24,114 nucleotides of DNA from contig JANBTH010000242.1 in the NCBI GenBank assembly GCA_027578815.1, positions 1 to 24,114 on the forward strand, given 5' to 3'. Below the pieces are notes generated by a model, which saw only the letters and a list, made by a program, of their open reading frames with translations, was not told the DNA's origin and made no database searches. The translations under genes and the position numbers were made by a program. This document shows, piece after piece, positions 17,663 through 24,114 of the stretch (the stretch's first letter is position 1; each line of letters begins with the position of its first letter). This DNA comes from Coemansia sp. RSA 1804 (Eukaryota; Kickxellomycota; Kickxellomycetes; Kickxellales; Kickxellaceae).

Positions 17663-17767
17663 TTACGATAATGATGCCAGTTTGGTGGGGGCGTGATCAA
17701 ACAGCTCGTTTATCTTGCTGAGCGAGCCGCGAGCCGAGTTGGTTTTCTTCTTGAGATGTGACATCAT
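17663..17767 (-). CDS. possible 34-residue small ORF or exon relic
   Basis: On the minus strand, ATG ATG at 17767-17762 opens a 34-residue frame (starts MMSHLKKKTNSARGSLSKIN, ends LASLS) with a TAA at 17665-17663. Most codons end in C or G, matching the usage of the real genes and unlike the AT-rich flanks. The product would be basic at its start. No family was recognised. Overlapping open frames on both strands continue to about 17835, so it might be the last exon of a gene whose other exons I cannot find, a decayed gene, or chance. Confidence 0.22.
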   Translation of the reverse strand: MMSHLKKKTNSARGSLSKINELFDHAPTKLASLS

Positions 17768-18185
17768 ACGCGGGCTTGACGGGTTTCAAGACACCCGTAG
17801 ATGAAAGACCCAGCAAAGAGGTTGGTGCTCAAGTAAAGGAAATGTTGCAGTGCAAATTAGCTAACTCTCCACCCAGCCTAAATCTGCTTCTGGGCCAGTT
17901 ACCGCAAAAATACCATTTTTCAAACATCAAAAAATCTGTAAAAAAAAAAATACACACTATGCACAATCACGTCTGCACTAGCACAATTTCTGGTTTTGCA
18001 AGTCCTCGTCCTCTCTATTGTCATGACAAACCAAGGGAGTGAAAAAAGGGGATTTTGAGCCATGATCCAGAAACAAAACAACGCATGGAAGAAAAAGAAA
18101 AAGCTAGAGAATGCTCTCTTTTTTCTTCCTTTGCTAGCCCACTTCACTTGCATTTTCCTGTACTCTAATCACACCTGTCACCAGC

Positions 18186-18191
18186 TATAAG
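18186..18191 (+). promoter_or_regulatory. TATA-like box of the zinc-finger gene
   Basis: TATAAG (18186-18191, in context cagctataagtat) lies 78 bp upstream of the ATG at 18264, the right distance for a fungal TATA element with a short leader. Confidence 0.35.
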
Positions 18192-18263
18192 TATCTTGTT
18201 TTTTGTATTTTGGCAAACCTTGTTGGGATCGTTACCCTTTTATCAGCTCTGCAGTATAAGCCA

Positions 18264-18572
18264 ATGCCATCGCAATCCTCCGAAGCGCATCAAAGGACCA
18301 ACAACGACAGCGCCTCTGCTACAAATACCACCAAACATCCTTTGCACAGCACATCCGCACATGACGGTGGCAATGGCGGAGGCGTGCAAAATCAACATGG
18401 CCTAGCAGCAGCTATAAATACGGGCGGCAGCGGGGGCCTTGCAGAGAAGCAGAGCAAGGACAGGCGGAGCCAGAAGGCCGTGTCCACGTTCTGCACCATA
18501 TGTGGCAAACAGTGTGCAAACGTTGACGATCTTTGGGACCACATCAATAACTGCGATTATCTTGGAGAGTAG
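18264..18572 (+). CDS. small single CCHC zinc-finger protein (unknown function)
   Basis: 102 residues from the first in-frame ATG (18264); the frame is open upstream, but only from a TTG. Residues 1-60 are polar and low-complexity (Ser, Thr, Asn, Gly, His). A basic segment EKQSKDRRSQK (61-71) follows, then one compact finger: C77-x2-C80-x12-H93-x3-C97 in FCTICGKQCANVDDLWDHINNC. The spacing C-x2-C-xn-H-x3-C is that of UBZ4/Rad18-type or other small CCHC fingers, and the WDHINNC end resembles the RHLDxC end of UBZ4. Ubiquitin or nucleic-acid binding is thus possible but unproven. It ends five residues after the finger. Codons with C/G third bases, an upstream TATA-like box and a downstream AATAAA support a real gene. 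Confidence 0.72.
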   Translation: MPSQSSEAHQRTNNDSASATNTTKHPLHSTSAHDGGNGGGVQNQHGLAAAINTGGSGGLAEKQSKDRRSQKAVSTFCTICGKQCANVDDLWDHINNCDYLGE

Positions 18573-19293
18573 TCAAACAATCCAGAGAGATCAATGTCTT
18601 TTTTTTTATAACAGCCGCTGCTTATTCTGTAGTTGATGTTGTTTTCTAAATAAAACACTAGTATAAACTACAAGTATAAAAGTCTTTTTTTTCGCAATTT
18701 TCGTCACCAGCCAAGTTGGGCAACTCAAGAGGTGGATGAAAAAAAGGGGGAGGGGGAAGAAGCAAGCACAAGCAAAAAAAAGCGTCTAGTGATTGGACGC
18801 AAAGCGTGGATGGTTTTAAATTCTCCAAACGCGAACATTTTTCGTACTCTATGTCTGAAGTAAAAAATAATAATAACTTGCACTCTCTTTCCTCCCTTTT
18901 TCTCCTTTACAGTTTTCTGCTTCTCTAATCCTTACTTTCCATTTTCATTGATTTAGTGTTTGGCCCTCTTTTCTATATATCAAATTCCCAGAAACAGGAC
19001 CTGTCGGGTCTACCAGCGCCTTATTCAGCTTTCCATTACGCACTTATCGAACAGTTTGGCTCTCATTGACCAAACCCCGGCTCATTGTATTTGTTGAATT
19101 TTCTCCTACTCCCTATACACGCACTATTTGCGCTTAGCTTTGCAAGAAATAGCCAAACAAGAGGAGTTTGCCTTCTATTTATTTCTTTTGCATAGCTTGT
19201 AGCTGAGGAATTGCTTTCAGCTTATCTCTCTTGTATATTGTTGTTATTTAGCTTATTTACCCTCCCCGCGTTATCAGCGTTAATGCTCTGAAA
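18573..19293. other. intergenic region upstream of MED13
   Basis: 721 bp between the zinc-finger stop and the MED13 ATG. It has AT-rich words resembling TATA boxes (tataaa at 18675, tatatat near 18974), A/G-rich (18737-18780) and T-rich segments, and no ORF with coding-like composition. It should contain the MED13 promoter and a long 5' UTR. Confidence 0.5.
18649..18654 (+). terminator. polyadenylation signal of the zinc-finger gene
   Basis: AATAAA at 18649-18654, 77 nt after the stop codon of the small zinc-finger gene, within T-rich and AT-rich 3' sequence. Confidence 0.45.
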
Positions 19294-22200
19294 ATGAGCC
19301 ACTTGAACACTAATGTCATAGCCTTGGTAAGTACTCCATTTGAAGATAAAATACATCTTTGCAAGCTTGGTAAAGTGCTGTCTATCCAGAAAACTATTGT
19401 GTCTTGCTAAAAATGCTATTTATTTCTTTATAAATTAAAAACTTTTTGATAGCCTGCACCAGCAAAATCAATACAATGGCGCAGATACAAGTGCAGCTAC
19501 AGTACTAGCGACGCAGCAACGGACCCGCCGCCCTTTTTATCTGTTTGTCGCGAGTTGCTCAAGGCAAAAGTTCCCTGCTTATGGCGGCCACTTGGCTCTT
19601 CCGATACAGCCTCACATATTCTTGGGGTTTTGCATTTATCTGGTCATGAAGGTGCAACTGGAGGATCGGAACATAGTGGCCCTGAAGGCAACAGCGAAAC
19701 ACGTAAGCTTCAGATTCCCGACTGCTGGGAGATTTGGCTTTTCCACACGGTTATTCCCATGGAGAAGGCGGTCGAATTGGTCCCAATTCCATCTAGCTTT
19801 GAAAGCGTTTCTTCTGGAGAGATAAGCTGGAGCTCTGGGCTAAAGACCATAGAGGTAAAGGACCACGCGGGCAACGAGTCGGAACAGCAGCTAGTGGGCA
19901 GTATCGATGAGCTGTTTGACAGAGCGCTTTACAACGTCATGGACTGCGCGCTGCTTCCATTGTCTATTGTACGGTTTGGTCTTTCACAGTGGATATCGCT
20001 ATCCGGGCTAACCGCAGAGCAGGACCAGAATCAGTTAGGTCACAGCTTTGAAGTCCCCGACAATACCGTCGCATCGTACCCTAGCATCAAAGCACCTCAA
20101 CTGCCACCAACTCCACCCAGCACCGATCTTGATCTGCCTCCAGGTACTGCTGAATTTCTAGCTGCAAATGCAATGCTTGACGAACGAAAGTTTCCTGCTT
20201 CTGCTCCCAAATTGCAAAGCAATTGCATGAAGACACACGATCAGCAGAGGCTTTCACAGACACAGGAAACCAATGGCCATGGCTTGCTACGTTTACTGAG
20301 GCTTTCTGCTACATTTGCATCTTCCCAAAGCACCCTGCTTCTACAGTACAACTCGGTTCTTATTCGTGGGTTCCGCCCCATGGCCTACCTCGATACAATA
20401 CTGGATCGTCGGCGTCCTGGCGGAGATCGACGTGTTGTTACTGATTGTATTCCTTCGTCAAGTGAAACACCGAGCGGTTTGTCCCAGCTTTCTCCCCTTG
20501 CTGCAGTACGAATCGCACCACTAGGAATTCCTGCAATGCTTATGTCCGTACCTACCACTAGTCTCGGCGACACTGAAGACAAGGCCATTGATGCGTGGTC
20601 GACTGCTCTTGGCTACCCAGTGGATTTCTTTGCTAAAGAAGAAGGTGATTTTGCGTACGGAGCGTCTAGACTTGCGTGGATTGCACTATCCAAGGACAGC
20701 GAGCCTATGCTTTACCCGCAGCGACTTGTGCTGATTGATGAAAAGATGTCGTTAGCGCTTGATTCGAGTTTGGGCACTTTGCCTGAATCGAAAGGGTCTG
20801 AACCGGCTGTTGTTGCAGCTACAGTGCACGATGAATTGGATGAAAAGGTCAACAATTCCTCCCCACGCAGTTCAGTTGGTATGGATGTTGACCAACCTTC
20901 TGTTCCTGCTCAAGGCACTGCAGAAGAGGGCGAAGACGAAGAAGGCGAGTACGATGAGGAGGGCGAGATAGCCGAATCCGTGGCTTCTGAACAATCGTCG
21001 CCATCAAACACCAAAGTTCCATCAGCTACTGCTGAACTTGACGCCATTGTCTCAACGTTGCAGCGGGATGCCCCAGAGCCACTCGAGGTGTCGCTAGTCG
21101 ACATTCAAAAGTCAATGGCAAAGTTCCAATCAGAGATCCGAGCCAAAGAGGAAGCGGAGGAGAAAATGCGCCAAAATGAGACAGCAGAGAAGAATGCTGC
21201 TGCATCTACTGCCACTGCCAAAGGCGCATCCAGTCTGACCAAATCGACAAGCGCCAAGTCCTCATCATCCGTTGGTGTTTCTGGGACAAAGAAGCGCCAG
21301 CGTAGCAATTCAAAGCATGAGCAGTCAAATAAGGCACGCCGCAAATCTGCGGCCTCAGAAACGGTTCCGCCACCAATGAGCACGATTTCGGATAGCTCTA
21401 ATGAGGATATTCCGTTACAGGCGCTTGTGGCCAACACATCTGCAAACCCTACCGAGGATTCGGCAACTCAGCCACTGACGCAGCAAACGAATTTAGGTGC
21501 CGGTGAAAATGCAACTGCCAACGATGCGACGAATGCATCAGGAGGAGACATTGGATCTCTGTTTGGTGACACCGGGATGGCCGAGGACGGCAGTGGCGGG
21601 CTTGATGGCAACGTAGTCAATATTGGTGATGACATGGGGCTAGGCATGGGACTGGGCATGGATATGGGCATAGGCGATAACCTTGGTGACTTTGCATCGA
21701 GCATGTTTGGAGTCACCGATGACGACTTTAATTTCTTTGATACCGTTCCGCCGCAACAACCAAAACCGGAGAATCCAGCAACGGACATGTTTTCACAGCC
21801 AGAAATGGACACCGTCAACTCTATGGATGTGGATATCAACCCGCAAGGCGCTTTTGATATAGAGATGCGATCCGAGGAGCCAAAGACTTTGACAAAGACA
21901 CTGGAGCCCACTGATTCCGAACAGACAGGCGTTGTGGAACAGCACCAGCCTATGCAGGACATGGACGACTTGTTTGATGATGGCATGTTTGATTCATTCT
22001 TTGGTGGACAGACCACATCAGCCAGTGCTATTAAGGAAGCACCCGTTGCATCAACAATGGTCAAGCAGGAGGACAACACTGCTACTGCCGCATCTACAAA
22101 TACCTATGCTACGCAGGATATTTCGAATTCTGAATCGGGTGCTGCGGCATTAAATATTGATGTCAAAACTTCGTTAGCTGGTCAGTCGCTATCATCGCCG

Positions 22201-24114
22201 CCTGGAGTCACCACGATTGTCAGCTTAACCAGCACGCACTCTATTAGCCCAGTCGATTCCATGCCAAAGCCTCCATTATTGGCAGCCACGGCAACTATGG
22301 CCGCAACAGCATCAGCTACGGCGGCAGATATGGCAACTCCTGCATCGCTTAAGATGACCCCGGCTCCAAGCATTGTCGACTTTCAGACCCCAACTCCAAC
22401 CATGCAGTCGCTGAATAACTCTAAGGGCGGCGACTCAGCCGATGAGCACTCGTTGGGACAGCTTGCAACTGCTGACAACAGTCCGGCTACACTTACGAGT
22501 AATAATCCTGGATCGCTTCCTGCACACAGCACCATTGTACAGTCGATAATCCCTGAGGAGTCTGAAGCGGTGTACTCAACAGGCAGTACCTTGAATGTGC
22601 CCACCAGCCTGTCTGTCATTCCAGCAAGAGCAACACAGTCTCGGATTGTTCCTGGAGGCAGTAAGAGTATTGGTGGTGCTGTAAAGGCTTCTTTTGCCTC
22701 GTCCAAAGCGTTGATTCCAGATCATTACGGATTTATCAGCACACCATACGACGATGTTGGCAAGAGTGGCAGATCTTGGCTCCATGATACGCCAACCCCG
22801 GCTTCGGTTAGCGATGCGGGAAATCCACATGAGATGATAGATCCTCACGAGCTCCAACGCTCTGTTTACATTGAGAAGTCCCTGAATCCAGTAGCTTGGC
22901 TGAAGCGAGTGTCTGCAAGGCACATCCAAAAGTATCAGATGAGCGAGAAGGCACACAGTAGGAAACCATTGACATCTGCAGCATTGCCATCGTCAGTCCC
23001 GCGATATGGTATAGCATCGCTGCCAAGCATTCGAAAGCTGCGCGGCTGGCTTGCATCCTACAAGGCAAAGGCAATGTACACTAAACATGTGATCCCGAGA
23101 CATGTGCTGGCATATCAGCGGATGGAAAACGACGGTGATGCGAGGATATCTTCGGAAATGGATAGCGCAATTAGATTATATGCTGCCACGCATGTGAAGA
23201 CAGAACATGGCATACCCGATGCGATCAGCGACAAAGACAATAGCCACCGCCGTCAGCCATCTGATCAACATTCTCTGTTATTAGGCACAAGTGAAGCAAT
23301 GAAATCAGAGCCTGTTAGTAATCTGCAGTATCCGGCGGTTAATAGGGCAGATGTTAGCCGTGGTGTCGATGGTCTTCCTGAATCGATGACGTTGCTCAAT
23401 AGTAGTGGCAAACAACAAAGCGCATACCATTCGTCTGTTAGTTTGCCGTCGTTTACAAACATAATCAATCCTCGCAAGCCACGGAAAGTCTCTGTTACTC
23501 AGATGCCTGGATCCATGCTGCCCTCGCTCAATATGGGCGACCTTCAGAACGCAGCAGCAAGTGTAATTCGTCTTGGCAGTGCAGCCAGCGGACCAGATTC
23601 CACGAGCAACCTTTCAAAACAAGCCGTTGTTCGTGTCAATGCGATTGAATCTAGCTGGGTGCCCATCTGGATTCTTATTTCAAAAGGAGTCGTCGATACT
23701 CTTGTCGGTTCTGAGCAAGCATATTGGTTTAAATGGGCGGATAGTTTGCACAAACTCGTCTATGCCACGAAAGCACCGCTTATGCAAGTATCAGGCGGTG
23801 ACCTTGTACGCTTTGCCGACATTCCTGTCGCCTCCTCTTTTCTCAATACCTTTCTTCTCAACAATGCGGCAGTTCCAGCTGCTGAGAGCACGGGAGTAAG
23901 TAATCTGGGTGCGCGGATTGGCGGTCTCTTGATGCTTGGCCCTGATCGTCAAGCCAAAGCAATAGGTGTCATAGGCGAAAATACTGATGCGAACAAGGCA
24001 GACAGCAGCAACAGTGTTTTTAGAGACAGCGATACCACCACGCCTGGTCGATATGGGGTGCAAATAGATGCTGCCACTCGCAATGCCTTCAGCGGATGGC
24101 TTAAACAGCTGAGC
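19294..24114 (+). CDS. MED13: Mediator subunit Med13, two exons seen, 3' partial
   Basis: Exon 1 is 19294-19326 (MSHLNTNVIAL). A 126-nt intron follows, then exon 2 from 19453, open with no stop to the window end: 1,565 residues so far. Segments match the Med13 N-terminal domain: SIQWRRYKCS, CWEIWLFHTVIP, ELFDRALYNVMDCALLPLSIVRFG (about 164-187), VRIAPLGIPAMLM (363-375), DKAIDAWSTALGYP and EPMLYPQRLVLID. A long disordered middle follows, with an acidic block (about 502-517), KKRQR (624-628), DDDFNFFD (767-774) and MDDLFDDGMFDSFFGG. A more conserved part from about residue 1104 (GFISTPYDDVGKSGRSWLHDTPTP) continues to VVRVNAIESSWVPIWILISKG. Med13 tethers the CDK8 kinase module to core Mediator in the nucleus. 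Its codons are less GC-biased than those of the neighbours. The PIWI-like C-terminal part lies beyond the window. Confidence 0.88.
19327..19452 (+). other. intron 1 of MED13
   Basis: 126-nt, phase-0 intron with donor GTAAGT (19327-19332) and acceptor TTTTTGATAG ending at 19452. A weak branch-like GCTAAAA lies about 40 nt before the acceptor. Joining gives ...NTNVIAL-PAPAKSIQWRRYKCS, which fits the start of the Med13 N-terminal domain. Confidence 0.8.

Larger units (their letters stand above)
17380..18263. other. intergenic region between MGR2 and the zinc-finger gene
   Basis: 884 bp between diverging genes, mostly AT-rich with A and T runs. About 17663-17835 stands out as GC-richer and coding-like; it is listed separately. 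Near the right end is a TATA-like box (18186). No RNA gene or repeat was recognised. Confidence 0.45.

Noticed and set aside
17758..18042. 94-residue plus-strand ORF in the MGR2-zinc finger spacer
   Set aside because: It opens with GTG and its second half is poly-Lys/AT-rich spacer. Only the first part is coding-like, and that is reported as an island finding rather than a gene.
1..24114. A biosynthetic or defence gene cluster
   Set aside because: Neighbouring genes belong to unrelated housekeeping pathways on both strands with separate promoters. Having four chromatin or transcription genes in 24 kb is most simply coincidence.

Overview
This looks like nuclear DNA from a filamentous or early-diverging fungus. 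The evidence is a set of fungal eukaryotic genes: an Esa1-type MYST acetyltransferase, HIS3, Mgr2, Med13, a dynein light intermediate chain and a secreted GH20 hexosaminidase. Introns are few and have GTAAGT/TACTAAC/YAG signals. Coding regions are GC-rich at third positions, while the spacers are AT-rich and full of homopolymer runs. Dynein light intermediate chain argues against a budding yeast. The style (mostly intronless genes, long low-complexity insertions) would suit Zoopagomycota/Kickxellales such as Coemansia, but that placement is an inference.

Layout from left to right. Positions 1-104 hold the 3' end of an unrecognised plus-strand gene. An ESA1-like histone acetyltransferase follows (467-1888, +). 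A 2-kb AT-rich gap leads to a GH20 beta-N-acetylhexosaminidase (3879-5522, +). Two minus-strand genes come next: an Arb2-domain protein (6781-5651) and a three-exon ribose-5-phosphate isomerase (8296-7001). A 794-bp divergent promoter region separates the isomerase from a plus-strand dynein light intermediate chain (9091-11604). Then come four minus-strand genes in tandem: a TPR-like protein resembling the RNA polymerase I factor TAF1A/Rrn11 (12978-11710), a cytosolic 5'-nucleotidase-family metallophosphatase (15811-13268), HIS3 (16731-16126) and a Romo1/Mgr2-family mitochondrial membrane protein (17379-17011). On the plus strand lie a 102-residue single zinc-finger protein (18264-18572) and a two-exon MED13 gene (19294 onward) that runs off the right end while still open.

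The genes do not form a cluster with one job. They are independent housekeeping loci: chromatin and transcription (Esa1, Arb2 domain, TAF1A/Rrn11-like, Med13), primary metabolism (RPI in the pentose phosphate pathway, HIS3 in histidine synthesis, nucleotidase), glycan degradation, dynein transport and mitochondrial import. I found no tRNA, rRNA, transposon or CRISPR array, and nothing I would call a new multi-gene system. The items most worth a second look are the probable loss of catalytic residues in the Arb2 protein, the conserved adaptor-binding helices at the end of the dynein chain, the divergent Pol I factor candidate, the zinc-finger small protein, and a short GC-richer coding-like island at about 17663-17835.
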